The notes under the pieces are model-generated. The model saw nothing but the letters and a program-made list of their open reading frames with translations. It had not been told where the DNA came from and searched no databases. A stretch of 64,000 nt of DNA from Thereva unica (Eukaryota > Arthropoda > Insecta > Diptera > Therevidae), in contig OX465285.1 of assembly GCA_949987705.1 (NCBI GenBank), positions 88,979,975 to 89,043,974 of the forward strand, read 5' to 3'. The position numbers were made by a program, and so were the translations under genes. Shown piece by piece: positions 1 through 12,609 of this stretch. Position 1 is the stretch's first letter; each line of letters begins with the position of its first letter.

Positions 1-1110
1 ACGTTTCAACTCCTATCATTCGCAATGACAAATATTTCTTCTTAAAACGCCGAACGAGAAAAAAACAGAAGAAAAGCTTTTCACCAACGAGTTGAAGAAA
101 GTTCAACCACGCATTTCCCTCTGTTTTGTTATGGCAACATTAAAATTGATTGATAACGATTGAATAATATATTTTTTGTAAGACCATTTTTGTTTGCCCT
201 AAAAAATGTTTTGATATATCGCAGCCGCGGAAAAAGGGTAGACCGAAATATGACAGGCAAAATGTCGCTTGATACCGGCAAGCAGCGTTGAAAGTGATTT
301 ATTTATTGGGGGCTTGGGCCTACCCTGTAATGTCATGCAATGTAAAAGCTAATGATGGAAGATTAAAGGAAAGTTACGAGTAATCCTTGAAAGTAAAAAT
401 TTCCTGTAATTTGGGGTAAGTTGGTACTTAAGAGGGATTATTTTTATTTCATTGCCTTTTCACTGAGCTGTAATTTATGAACTTATGATGTCAGTCTAGA
501 CAGCTGTGGGGGAGGCATGTGCCAAGTGTGGAGTCTGATGTATCTTAAAATAAGGGATTTTGTTTAAGGATCAAAGACAAATAACCTGAAGTGTTTTTAG
601 TTGGTTAGCTTTCTCAATTTACATGATTAAAATTTACAAGGGTATGAACTTGATTTAATCTACTTCCCTGGGAACAAGCAATATTTAAAACTGAGAGATA
701 CTCTTATGTTTCAGTGGTAGGATGGCAGACTTGCAAGGGAATACATAAGGTATCTAGGACAATTCTGTAAATAAAGCCCTGGAAGTTCTTCTAAATGGGA
801 ACTCCACGGGCTGCAGGCGCAGAGAGCAATAACATACGTGAAAACGTTCCAATAGGTCACCGTGGAAAATGCATGTTTTGCAATGAAGAGTCACTGGGCA
901 TGGACAGCTAGCATAAGAGCAGTACCGGCTTTAGGGGGGAGGCGAACACGAGCGGGATGATAGCGCCTCCAGAGACCAGACATAATGCCGGATGTTTGTT
1001 ATGTTTGTTTCGCGCTGAAAGAATACCAGTGCAGGCTAAGGCGGATCTCAGCCAACAAGCAATAACCAACTGGCAATAGGCAAAACTCAATATTATCGGT
1101 AGCGACATTG
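1..1110. other. intergenic, nothing recognised
   Basis: AT-rich DNA with only short, unconvincing reading frames. No gene, RNA gene or bounded repeat could be supported here. Confidence 0.5.
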
Positions 1111-1366
1111 AAGCGCATGTCATCGGTTGGTTGATGAGATGCAACTCGTTTCAGGAGACATAACACTCCAGCGAGTTGTTTCTCGATGCCCCGATGTCAG
1201 AGTCGCGATAGTAATGGTTAGGAGTAGGTGGAATAAAAATATCTCGGCCAGGTTGCGGCAGTTTCTTCTTCCCGACTAGAGCTGCTCTCCGACATTGCAC
1301 TCTATACGAAGAAAATAAATTGTCGACAGTATAAATGGCCTTTACTGAGCCTCTAGTCTTCCACAT
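1111..1366 (+). repeat. SINE body, partial copy without tRNA head
   Basis: About 255 bp is closely similar, base for base with small indels, to the body of the tRNA-headed SINE at 53,930-54,403. Shared blocks include CATCGGTTGGTTGATGAGAT, CGATGTCAGAGTCGCGA and TAGAGCTGCT. Similarity starts abruptly at 1111, so the tRNA-like promoter region is missing, and there is no long poly-A. This is a 5'-truncated or otherwise incomplete copy of the same family. Confidence 0.75.
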
Positions 1367-1729
1367 TAGAGCAACTCCAACGAAAAATGTTGTTGGTTGC
1401 GGTAACATATATTTCTCAGTGTAGGTTGAAAAGCGACAGATATTGCCAATTGCTTGTTTGCTCATTGCAAGAGCCGCCCTAACTTGTTAAACCGGTTCCA
1501 CTGCTGCTGAAGGAAGAATACTAGGTAGATTGGGGAGGTCCACTTACAGAGAACTTCGATGTTTTATTTCGACGCAATACATCGAGATTGTGCATGTATT
1601 TGTGTTTTCCGATGCATCGGTTAGAAATATCTATATGTTTTCTCAGAATCAATTACTTTTTCTAAAATTATATCATGTAGCTGCAGTCAGCGCCTTGACG
1701 ATTTTACGGTCAGATGAAATTGAAGTTTC
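1367..1729. other. spacer, nothing recognised
   Basis: A 72-codon open frame begins at 1530, but it runs into the hAT-like element and matches nothing I know. No other structure seen. Confidence 0.4.
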
Positions 1730-1737
1730 CACCATGG

Positions 1738-3278
1738 CAGTGGCGTAGCGAGGGGGGGGGCAGGGGGGGCTTCATGCCCCGGGCGCTACTCACAAAGGGG
1801 CGCCAAAAGGTCCGCAAAACAAAAAATTGCTGAATAATTTTTATTTTTATTATTGATTTCTGGAAAATAAATTTTAAATTTAGTGCCATAGCCCAGTCAC
1901 TTTATACAAAAAAAGTGCCAAACCTCTGAATAAATGCAACTGGAGATTTATCAGCGGAATTCTCTTTATTTTGGGCTCACAAATAATTTCCCAAAAGTCC
2001 ATAAAGCCAACTGGCCGGCTACTCGAGTTATGGAAGGTCAAAGGTCACGAAAATTAGTTTTTCTCAAGAATCTCGTAAATTAACGGTTTTATGCAATTTT
2101 TTGCTAAGTAAAGATTGTTCGTAAGATAAATCTGCATAAAAATGTCCTATGCGAAATTTACGTAGAACCAATGGTTTTTGAGATATGGGTTTAGGAAAAC
2201 TCGGGCATTGGACGTCAATTTTTCAGAAATATTCGTTCATTAGTTTTGCAAAATGAACTAAAATTTATTTTCGTGACCTTTGACCCTCCATAACTCGAGT
2301 AGCCGGCTAGTTAGCTTTATGGACTTTTGGGAAATTATTTGTGAGCCCAAAATAAAGGGAATTCCGTTGGAAAATTACATTACAATTTTCCGTTGCTTAT
2401 GGTTCTTGTCGGGCCCGCCCGATGTCAACTCGATGTCCGAGGATACACAATCATTGAACTTGAGGTGGACGATGATGACGCCAACCCCATGTAGTTATTC
2501 CCTCTGGGATAGGTGTTGATGAAGATGACAGCATGAAAGAAGTTGGAATAGAAGAGATAGGGTGATGATCAACAAAACTTTTTTATGCTTGGTAACCTTT
2601 GGACTAAGTCGACTGGGGATACAATGTAAAAACGCTGCCTGCATTATAGTTCAAAGGTGGTGCGGAAAAGAATGCAGTGCGATGCCCGAGTTTTCCCAGC
2701 TCCATATCTCAAAAACCATTGGTTCTACGTAAATTTCGTATAGGACATTTTTATGCAGATTTATCTTACGAACAATCTTTACTTAGCAAAAAATTGCATA
2801 AAACCGTTAATTTACGAGATTTTTGAGAAAAACTGATTTTCGTGACCTTTGACCTTCCATAACTCGAGTAGCCGACCAGTTGGCTTTATGGACTTTTGGG
2901 AAATTATTTGTGAGCCCAAAATAAAGAGAATCCCGCTGATAAATCTCCAGTTGCATTTTTTCAGAGGTTCATATTTAAAGTGACTGGACTACAGTGTAAT
3001 ATAATAAACTAGTGGGCCCCTGTTTCAACACAAAACGTATAATAGCAAAAAAATCAAACACAAAACGAAATTCTGTTCTGTAAAAAATTTACTACTAAAA
3101 ATTACATTTTTTGTCTAAAATTTAAAGTCTTGCTTGAGCCTATGACTTTATTTATTTTACTATATTTATTTATTAATTTACAAGTATATTTTACATATAA
3201 TATAATATGGTTTTCGAAGGGGGGGGGCGCTAAAAAAGTATTGTGCCCTGGGCGCGTGTTAAGCTCGCTACGCCACTG
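1738..3278. mobile_element. hAT-like non-autonomous DNA transposon
   Basis: The ends are perfect 15-bp terminal inverted repeats, CAGTGGCGTAGCGAG at the left and its complement at the right. They are flanked by an exact 8-bp direct repeat, CACCATGG, at 1730-1737 and 3279-3286. CAGTGGCG-type termini with 8-bp duplications are characteristic of the hAT superfamily. G-rich subterminal stretches sit just inside both ends. There is no transposase; the interior is largely occupied by a nested foldback element (1889-2991). It is a MITE-like or internally replaced hAT copy that was mobilised in trans. Confidence 0.85.
1889..2991. mobile_element. foldback element, copy 1, nested in hAT-like element
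   Basis: Two inverted arms of about 310-320 bp (1889-2209 and 2681-2991) begin TAGCCCAGTCAC and end GTGACTGGACTA. A third, partial arm-derived block (about 2271-2367) lies in the core. The core carries a sequence also present, inverted, in the second copy at 43,199-44,347. It has no coding capacity. The superfamily is undetermined; copy 2 suggests a 3-bp target duplication, which is not clear for this copy. Confidence 0.8.
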
Positions 3279-3286
3279 CACCATGG

Positions 3287-5944
3287 TCAAGTATTTGTAA
3301 GCATATGTAGTTTAGATACCTGAATTTTAAGATCATTCCAAATTTCCAGTGGGTTCTCATTGAGTCTTTCTACTAGGCTACGCAAATAAATAGACAGTTC
3401 GTCAGAATGATCTGAAGAATCAAATTCCCCGGCTTCATTTTGTGCTATAGGTCATCAATTCACAGATCATCATCAATTCTTTGACTTTTGCGACAGCCAA
3501 AGAGCAAGCGATTGGGTCGAATCCAATATCGTGGCTATAGCGAAGGGAGTCACATTCTCTATAATCTCATTATCTTGTCAATATTTTTAAGTACAAGCGA
3601 CTTCACTTCTTAGATTCTAATTTTGGCTAAAATTTCACGTCAAGTTTGGCCTTCGTGAGACCGTATGTGCTCCCATTAAATATGGTTCAAAATTCTACGG
3701 CCGTCATGTGCCCCTTAAAAAGCCCAGCGGTTGGGATTCGCCCGTTGGGAGGCCATTTTTTAGTTCTACTCAGGGATACATCCTCCTAGTGCTAAAGAAT
3801 TTTACTTTCCTGAACGATGCCACTCATTTAGGTTATCAAGAGCGTATAGTGAAGCTTGATAAATTGTGCTGTAATTCTCCCACTCAGCAAGCATGCTAGG
3901 TTTAAAACCTCTAAGAAAACTAGAAAACCGCTCCTCTGATCCAGGATCTATCTGTGCAGGATCTTCATATGTATGTTCCCGTCCAATTCCTCGAGCCTCC
4001 ATGTTCCACAGGTAGTAGGAGAACACCGCTTGTAGTCATCCTTTACTGCCTGTTTCTTTCTCAAAGCCGAGTCTCTAATGCCTTGTTGTCCGCATGTTGT
4101 CTACCCATCTGCATTCTCGTTAGATGTTGTAATTCGCATCAGAACAATAATAAATGGGATTGATTCCTTATTCAATCAATAATTAATGCTATGAAACCCA
4201 CAACAAATAAAAGGTACCTAATAATAAAACTCAACGGATGATATCCTTGACCTCCTCCCACCCTCTTCCGCAAAAGAACATCAATAACATTGTTTTCATT
4301 AAAATCAAGAGCGCTCATCCGATTAAATTCTAAGCATACATACATCTTTTCCCGCTCTGAATCTTAATAAAGCCCATAAAAGGCACAACGTAAAGTTCCA
4401 AAAATTCCAGCCTCATCATTGTGGATATTAACGAAAAAAAAAAATCTTGCTACTTTCTACTTAACGAAGTATTTTCCCCAAACTCACGGTAGCCGCAGGC
4501 AAATAACTTAAGCGAAAGACGTTATTACGCAAAACTTAACACATCATTCTCCACGCATACATTCAAGCCCATTAGAAAAACAGTCGACTAATCTCCTTGA
4601 CTATAATTTAACGACGTTATCCTTTTTGCCCTTACTTTTATTGGTAGTACTTACGTTAACAACAACGACCTACCCCATAAGTCTGCTCTGCTGTTTTCTA
4701 TGTAAGAAGTTTTATGTGGAGGCTGATGGAGCAACAAAAGGAACACAGCTTCACGGGTTTTCATGGTTCGTTTCGAATCCTTGTTTTTTCAACTTTAAAT
4801 TGAATATGATGTGGTTTTTGTGTTGTTATCGGCGCCAATGCCAGAGCCTGATAACCACAAGGGGCATCCCAAAACACCTCTCTACTAAAAAGTGAAATTT
4901 TTCGGTTTCTTTCCACACAGAGGAGAGCCTACAGCAATTTTTTCTTGTGGTAAACAAAAAATCCTTGTAAGAATTCATTTTTCTTCTTGTGAATAGAAAA
5001 CTTAAAAAAATCTAGCTTCTATTAAAATCTCGAAGGCCACAAATGGGATTTTTTCATTCTATAGCAGCTTTAAGTACTTAAAAAAGCAATCAATCAAGAT
5101 CATCCGAGGGGGTCTTGTAGATGAAGTCTTCAACTTGGACGGGATTATAATACATGCTCTTTAGCGTCGCGGTACCATGCCTCTCCAGATAAACCAATGT
5201 AATACCATGAATTTTATTATGCTCTGATGTAATTAAGTCCTTCAACTCCTGTTAAGAAAAAAAAAGGACTTTTAAGACATTACCGAAAGATTTAATTAAA
5301 AAAAACACGAAATTCACCTCTTGGTACCAAGTGAACATTTTTTTATAGAGAATAAGAATTTCACTGAGGTTTGTTTTTATTCCTAGATAAAAGAAAATCC
5401 ACTTGGCTACAAGGTTGCCTTTTTTAGAAAGTGTCTATTGATATCCTTGTAAATAATTTCCCTAAGGTAAAGGCATTAATTGCGGTTAGATTAACGCCAA
5501 GTCCCGACTCCATAAAGTCACAGGAGACTGATGCGTATTTTTGTAACGTCAGAAGTGTTTTTTGTTCGTGGAGATAAAATTTTCTTGATGTTATCTTACA
5601 GGACAAGATTAACCTTTCAAGAGTACTTTTTGAGGATTAAAACGATTTCTACAGAAGTAAAAACTGATCCTGTGGATTGGAGCGAAAAAAAAGAGACTTG
5701 TTTTGTAGAGATTTGTTTGTAAATTCTTTTTTCGAAAGATTTTCTTTTCGCAATGTTTTATTTTTGTTCTTTTTTTTTATAAAATCGCTTTATAGAAACT
5801 AAAAAAAAATACCTTTGCAAAAATCTTGATATAATCTTACAGCACGTGTCTTTTTACATTTTATTGGGACAGAATTCGTCGCGAATTCGTCCCTATTGAG
5901 TTTACCATCAAACACACAATAAGTAGATATATTCTATTATCTTA
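3287..5944. other. intergenic, nothing recognised
   Basis: AT-rich DNA with scattered frames below 90 codons. One frame on the minus strand (3802-4026) has ordinary amino-acid composition but no family resemblance that I can defend. No repeats with clear ends. Confidence 0.4.
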
Positions 5945-6180
5945 TATTGTCGAAGGCGTGAGGGAAACGCACCAAGCACCATGATCAGCGAAGTTGTAAA
6001 GTTGGGCTGGAAGATCATTTATGAAAATTAGTAAAAGAGCGGGTGATAAAATTGACCCCTGAGGAACACCGTTCGAGATGGATGCGATTTAGACTTGTCT
6101 TCGTCCAACACTACCTTGAGTCGACAGCCCAGAAATAAATCTTTCAGTCCAGTTCTGGAGAACAGAGTCAATACACTATA
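5945..6180 (-). pseudogene. non-LTR retrotransposon reverse transcriptase fragment
   Basis: On the minus strand the stretch around 6,000-6,070 translates to a GVPQGSILSP block followed by FINDLP, which is motif 4/B of jockey-type reverse transcriptases. The palm aspartates that should follow (ADD box) are not found in frame. The same fragment, about 75-80 percent similar by eye, occurs on the plus strand at 11,711-11,947, with matching ends in the same part of the RT domain. It is a dead scrap, far shorter than a full RT domain. Confidence 0.7.
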
Positions 6181-6726
6181 AGTATTCCAAAGTCATTAAA
6201 CATAGATCGAACATAATAAAATATTTATGACTTTCTGTAAGATCAGGGAAACACGTTTATCGTGCGTTTTAATAAATAAAAAATTGTTATAGCACTTAAA
6301 ATTTATATGGTGAACTCTTAGAGCACTTTTTATGCAGAATTTTATTGCGTAAATGGAGGTTGTTCTTAAATTGGATTGGCGGAAACTCACAAGATTAACC
6401 TGATTATTAACTCGTTCGCTACTAGCCGTTATAAATATGTGGAATATAGGTTTGTTGTTACAGCCCGTCGTCAAATATATGTATGTGACAAACCTTTTTG
6501 CTCAATTTATAAAGACACTTTAAAACTAATACGCTTTTATCAGCTTCACTTGCAACTATGTAAGAAAATCTTGGAAGTTTAATTTGAGCCACTTTCCGGT
6601 TTCCGATTGAGATGAAATTTTGCGGTCACACGTTTAGTTTGGATAACAACGCAATCTGAGCATTTTCTAAAAAAAATCAAGATGGCGGCTTCAAGATGGC
6701 GGTCGATTTTTACAATTGGGCCTCCT

Positions 6727-7453
6727 GCCATGGGTACCAAATGAAAAGATATGACAGGTAGAATATAATTAGCTGTGTGGTGTCATTCCAAATTCAAAAG
6801 GCCGGCTAACACAAAATTTACCGAAGACTTATAATAGACTAAGGGTGAGTTGCACCAAATCATTGATTAAAGTTATTGTTAAAGTTAACTTTAACAATAA
6901 CAAAGTTGTTAAAGTTCCAGTTTGTAAAAATGAGTTGCACCACCCAATCGTTTGTTAAAGTTTCATTAACTGCTACTTTGATTTAAATTTACATTTTTGT
7001 GTATTTATAAGTTTCACATTTTGTGAGTTTATTGAAAATGGCACCCCTGTTTGGTCTATGACAACTGTCATAAGTTAACAATAACAATAACATTAACCGG
7101 GCGAATTTGGCTGGTTAAAGTTAACGTTAAAATGTTACGTCATGTTAACAATTGTTAAACGGTGCAACTCCCGTTTTGTCTAACCGGAGATTTGACAACC
7201 GATTTAGCTTTTGTTACGGTTAAAGTTAGTTGGTGCAACTCACCCTAAAAAGTAAAAAAATATAACCGATCAACTTTAAATTTTGCACACATTCGTAGTT
7301 CGTGTGACAATTAGTTTATGATGAGTTGAATAGTTGAGTTGAATAGTTGAGTTGAGGTTTAGTTGAAAATAAAAAAGCGCCATTTTGAATTTGAAATGAC
7401 GCCACATAGCTAATTATATTCTACTTGTTATACCCTTTCATTTGATACCCACG
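6727..7453. repeat. imperfect inverted repeat enclosing a MITE
   Basis: The block at about 6727-6800 (containing AGAATATAATTAGCTGTGTG) recurs inverted at about 7383-7453 (AGCTAATTATATTCTACTTG). Both also carry a CAAATGAAA-type segment. The arms are about 70 bp and diverged. The PIF/Harbinger-type MITE lies between them, so this outer structure is a separate, older foldback unit. Confidence 0.6.
6843..7245. mobile_element. PIF/Harbinger-type MITE
   Basis: A 403-bp element bounded by inverted repeats GGGTGAGTTGCACCA and TGGTGCAACTCACCC. The flanks carry the trinucleotide TAA on both sides (6840-6842 and 7246-7248). TWA target duplications with GG-starting termini fit the PIF/Harbinger superfamily. 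The interior is built of GTTAAAGTT/AACAATAAC-type repeats and codes for nothing. Confidence 0.75.
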
Positions 7454-10054
7454 TTGGAGGTCGGGGGGCACAAAAGATTTTACGGCCTTCTTCATAGTCG
7501 ACGTTGCCAAGCTAAATATACCAGTATTATTACCATTAGACGTAGAGCAATAAGTATCACCAACTTTGTTCGTTGCAGCTGTGAAATATTTATTTAATTC
7601 ATTCGCTCTAACATTGTCCTGGGCTACAGAGTCATTTACATGAATTCCAAGTTGCTTTATGTTGGATCAAAATTTCTTTGCAGGCAAATTAGAATAAGCT
7701 TTGACAAAAAGAATCGTAATTTTTCTATACAGAGGCTACCGAACATATTTATACCATTCTAAATTGGCTGTGACTGTGGCAAAACTGACAGCAAAACCTA
7801 CCGTCTAATGGGCCCCTATAGTGGAAGTCATCAGTTGCACATATAGAATGCACCAAGAAAAAACTTTTAGCACGGATTTTATCTTCTTTCTGCATTATCG
7901 CTAATTCTAATAGTACCAGAATCTACTTCAGAGTACTAAATTGGTAGCAGATTATTGTTTATGATGTTGATGAGTAATTCGAAGTGTGGAACCCACCGAT
8001 GAGAGAAGAAGAAGATGAAAACCATTATTAAATTCTTCGTGTTACATGTTTGATGGTGCAATATATAGATAGCTTAGGCCCAATTTTCAGGAGAATATGA
8101 AATGTACGCCACAAATATCTAAAAATGTAATATAAAATATGTATTTTCAATTCTTGCTATCACATCTGTATTATTCCATGGCAGTAAACCTGACTTGTAA
8201 ACCAGACAATAATAAACAATATACAAATTTTTACTATGTCAAATTTGGCGACCTTTGAAAAAAAAAATAAACGCAAAATTATGTAACTTGATAAAATTGA
8301 AATTAGCAATCAAACAGATAAAGAATAGAAAATGGACATTAATAGAATATTAAAATAACAACAAAAGAATAGAATCAAAAGGAAAGAGGAGATAGAGGAG
8401 AGAAGAATAGAGTAGTCAATCGAAATTTATGACAAAACTTGCACTGAAAGTAAAAGAATATCACATATTAGATTCCGATGAAGAGAAACTTTGGTACTAG
8501 TTCGGCTACCTGGTGGTTGGTTCAACTACACAGTTTTGGGGTAACTTTTTACACCATCAGCAAAAAATCGTGAACGAAATGAAAATTCACAAATTTCTAA
8601 TTGTTTTAAAAATACAAACTGAGGTGTCTTTTGTATACCTACATAAAACTAAACTAAAAACAAAATCGATTATATTTGAACAAAAAAAAAACTCGACTCT
8701 ATATTTCCCTATTGATGCCTAATTCAATACACGAAAACTTAAGAAGGTGACTCGCTACGACATTGCTTAAATCTTATAATAGAGCCACTGGTTTGTCATA
8801 GGTCCATATTTCATTTGGCGATAAGCTTTTTATTTAGATCCAATTTTGTTTATCAAGTTTTTTTCAGAAGGTAAAAATTTGTGGAGAAACTCCTACTATT
8901 ATTCAGAAAACCGTTCGCTCACTAAAGACCACGAGACTAGGTTTTTGCATAATTAAACTGCCACTAAAATGTCAAAATGTATAATTTCGGAATGTTCGAT
9001 TGGTATTTGGATGAATTTTAAAATTCGTGGTGATATTTTTGTTTTTATTTTTTTTATTGTTTTTTTTTTTATCTTTTTTTGGATAACTATTTTTCTAATG
9101 GTTATGATAGTAGCAAAGGTGTGTGAACTTAAATAACTCATAATAACCATAAAAATTGATTGTGAATGAAGTTTATACTATTAACTAGACAGTCCTAACC
9201 TAACATAGCATGAGAAAGGAAAGTAGATGTTTTTCCTCCCCTACAATAATAAAAAAGTATCGTCATGCACATTAGACATACTCCACAACATTTAACTGAT
9301 TGTTTCTAAAACTAGTTGAGATGTGGGTTTGACCCCTTCGGTCCACACGATTAACTTCCCAGTATGATAAACGAAGATGGAATAAACTGGCTTCTTACAA
9401 AATAGTTATTCGTTTAGCACTAGTGGCAAATTGGCTAGTATCAGAACTGATGACAAAGCAATCCCGAGAGAAGCTAGTTCAAATAACTATAATAGTAGTA
9501 AATCCACAAGATTTTTCTAGAGAATTTGTTTTTCCTGAACGTTAGCAAACAAACATTTCCTCCGTATTTCGTTCGCTGCACTAAAGCGGGTGTTCAAATT
9601 CGTATTGAGCGGGCTGAAGCGCCATTGACAAATTGGGAAGCGAATGACTTCATTTGGAAATTCCAAAGCTTTCCGGAGATATTAGCAAAACTGTAACTGT
9701 TAAGTACTTGTCAGACTTGACCAAAAAGAACCAATTTTGTGGGGTAATTACTGGAAATCCCGGGATGAACCGCAATTTTCTGAAACTTTATCACGCGTTG
9801 AAAACAATTCCCCGTCAAAAACTGCTAATCCAAAGTTTGAAAAATGCGCGCTGTTTGTAAAGGGTAACGAAATTTTTGCACGATTTTGAAAGGTTATCGG
9901 ATTTTGACGAGTGATGTTTTGTTCGAAGGCTATCGCTGGGCAGAACCCAAAAAAGATCACTTCGTTTAGAACGGGTCTCATTCCATCGAGTCTATTAGAT
10001 ATTAGCAAAACTTGTCAACTTAAGGTCTTTCTGACAATTAGCCGAAGTTTTTCT
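7454..10054. other. intergenic, nothing recognised
   Basis: AT-rich DNA with homopolymer runs. The frames at 8513-8722 and 9654-9860 are short and have no recognisable domain. No bounded repeat seen. Confidence 0.4.
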
Positions 10055-10650
10055 ATTTAAACAAAAAAGGCCCGACCGAATATTATGAAATTTTTTTCAG
10101 AGCATTTCTTCGTTAATATTCTTTTTTCGGCACCTCAATGAAGTCGATATAGCTTTCAGTTTGCGCGGTATCGTGCAGGTACAAAAATCATAAACGTCGT
10201 TTAAACAAAAAAAAAACGGTTCGACCGAATTTTATGAAAATCTTTTCAGATCATATTTTGGTTTATACTCTTCGAACGGCACCTCAACTAAGTCGATATC
10301 TTTTCGCGATATCGTGCAGGTACAAAAATCACTTATGTCATTTAAACCAAAAAACCGCTCGACTGAATATTATAAAAATCTTTTCAGATTATATTGTCGC
10401 TAATACGCTTCGAGCGGCACCTCAAGTAAGTCAATATCTTTCGTGGTTCGGGCGATATCGTACAGGTACAAAAATCACTTACGCCGCTTAAACAAAAAAA
10501 CGGCTCGACCGAATTTTTTGAAAATCTTTTCAGATCATATTTCGGTTAATACGCTTCGAACGGCACCTCAACTAAGTCGATATCTTTTTTGGTTCGCGCG
10601 ATATCGTGCAGGAAAAAATGACCACATACGTACGCACACACACACACACA
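10055..10650. repeat. minisatellite, four units of about 140 bp, plus CA run
   Basis: Four diverged direct units start near 10,055, 10,199, 10,338 and 10,484. Each contains a CGACCGAATTTT-like block, TCTTTTCAGA, a CGGCACCTCAA block and GATATCGTGCAGG. The array is followed by a CA dinucleotide run at about 10,634-10,650. Overlapping short open frames across the array merely translate the repeat unit and are not genes. Confidence 0.75.
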
Positions 10651-11710
10651 TACTTCCCCCCAATTTTTTGCTTAAAATGCTCCTGGAACCTTGAAAGATG
10701 AAAATACGTTGAAAATTTCGATTTCGATTTTCGGACCGATTACAATAACTTCCTATACTGGGAAGTTAAAAACGAAAATAATAGCGAACCAAATATGCAA
10801 CCTTATGGCACTCCAGTCTAGAATCGAAAATCCAATTCAAATTTTTTTTTACAATGTGATGCTGATCCCCCAACCATGATTGATACTTTCACACGCCATT
10901 GAAGAAAAATTGACAAGTATTAAATATCAGTAATGGTTCTTACCGAACATAAAACGAAAACAATTTTACAGCTATGGATTCACATGACACCCCGATTGGA
11001 ATGTAGATAAAAGCGACGCCGTTACCTGAAATCTGTCTGATGCTGATTTAACAAGACTTTGCCAAAAGGTGAAACATAATGATTATGGGAAAATAAGAGT
11101 TCAAGAAAGACGAGAGAAATTCAATTTAATGAAAGACAACTGTGATTCGTACATTCAGAGTTTTGTCTTCATTTAATTAATATTCATGATGCGTTAAAAG
11201 ATACTGGTCCAAAAGTGAAATTTTACTTAGTTTTATTTCTGAGATTGATGGTATTGATTTATAGTACCCAGTACTCAGGCGAAATTTATTTAATAATCAG
11301 GTGAATGTTGTGAATCAGCCGGCATTAGTTATAGGTAAACGTTTCTATCAATTTGTAAGAATTAATTTCATTTGCGCGAAATAATATTATGTTAGAAGAG
11401 TTCACCACTTATATTTTATAGTTCTTCAACAATTTGTTTTGGTTAAAACGCACGATAATATAAGAAATGTGGTTTTCTAGACGCGCAGGCAGTCATAAAT
11501 AGTTTATTACGGCCGATCTTCATAATGATTAATGACTCTTGAACATAAGAATTTCGATCATGTTATGGTGTAATAAAAGATCTTGTTCGTAAAAACTTTG
11601 CAATAATTTCTACTCGAGTATAAATGAAAGTATTAAAATCGTTCTGTTTGCTCCCATTGATTATGAAAATATTGTTGTGTTAAACTAATTTTTAGGGAAG
11701 GGATGGCTGG
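10651..11710. other. intergenic, nothing recognised
   Basis: AT-rich spacer without a supported gene or bounded repeat. Confidence 0.4.
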
Positions 11711-11947
11711 TTGTCGAATAGTTATTGTGTATTAACTCTGTTGTCAAGAATTGAACCGAGAGTTTTATTTCTGCGCCGTCGACTCAAGGTAGTATTGAAC
11801 GACATCGAAGCCATCTCGGCCAGTGTTCCTCAGGGGTCAATTATATCACTCGCTCTTTTACTATTCTTCATAAATGATCTTCCAACCAACTTTACATCTT
11901 CGCTGATCATGGAACTTTGCGTTTCCCTCACGTTTATTATATTCTAA
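11711..11947 (+). pseudogene. non-LTR retrotransposon reverse transcriptase fragment
   Basis: The frame translates to an SVPQGSII block followed by FINDLPTNF, the B motif of jockey-type reverse transcriptases. The SP after GSI that is usual in the family is changed here, and the frame ends before any ADD box. It is homologous to the minus-strand fragment at 5,945-6,180, so both derive from one element family. No ORF1, endonuclease or tail is visible nearby. Confidence 0.65.
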
Positions 11948-12609
11948 ATATTCAATAATTTCGTTCTTAATTTGACTTTAAAAATTAATAAAAATAAAAT
12001 TTTGTGCCAACATATATTTTTATTAGATCAAATTAATACATGATAGATTATCATTTGCAATAGATGAAGAAAAAAATGGAACTCACTAGAGAATTTTATA
12101 ATCTGAATTATCCCAAGAGTTTTATTTATAGTATAAAATTTACTCTAATAACATTATCTTGTTTTATTTATTTTTTCCCATTGGTGTCATGTTCAGAATT
12201 TGAAACCAGCCTTTTCCTTACTTATTATCAATGACAGGTAAATTCTAATTTCCCTCATTCTGCCATAGTTATTTCTGTCAAATTTACATCTTCACTTTTT
12301 AGCAGGATACGGTGACACAGTGATTGTTTAATGTAGGCTCATTTTTAACTTAATACGGAATTTCGTAGCAGAAGACGAATCCATATTAACATTCCAACAG
12401 GAGCAAGGAAAATCACTTCTTGAACACCAAAGTAAAAATGTTTTTTTTTGTCACACTCCATCGTATAAAGTTTCCAATAACGAACATAAAACTTCTTGAA
12501 AGGATTTTTATTCTGCTTTCATCCTGAATTTTTTGTGTTTGCAATATATGTACTTATTATTAATTCAGTGTGAGTCGATCAAAGGCGAAAAAAAAAATTT
12601 ACTTAAATT
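11948..12609. other. intergenic, nothing recognised
   Basis: AT-rich spacer without recognisable features. Confidence 0.4.

Noticed and set aside
3802..4026. 74-codon minus-strand frame
   Set aside because: Looks mildly coding-like but no motif that I could name; might be a transposon scrap.
5869..5896. Small GAATTCG-TCG-CGAATTC palindrome
   Set aside because: Short isolated palindrome with no flanking element structure.
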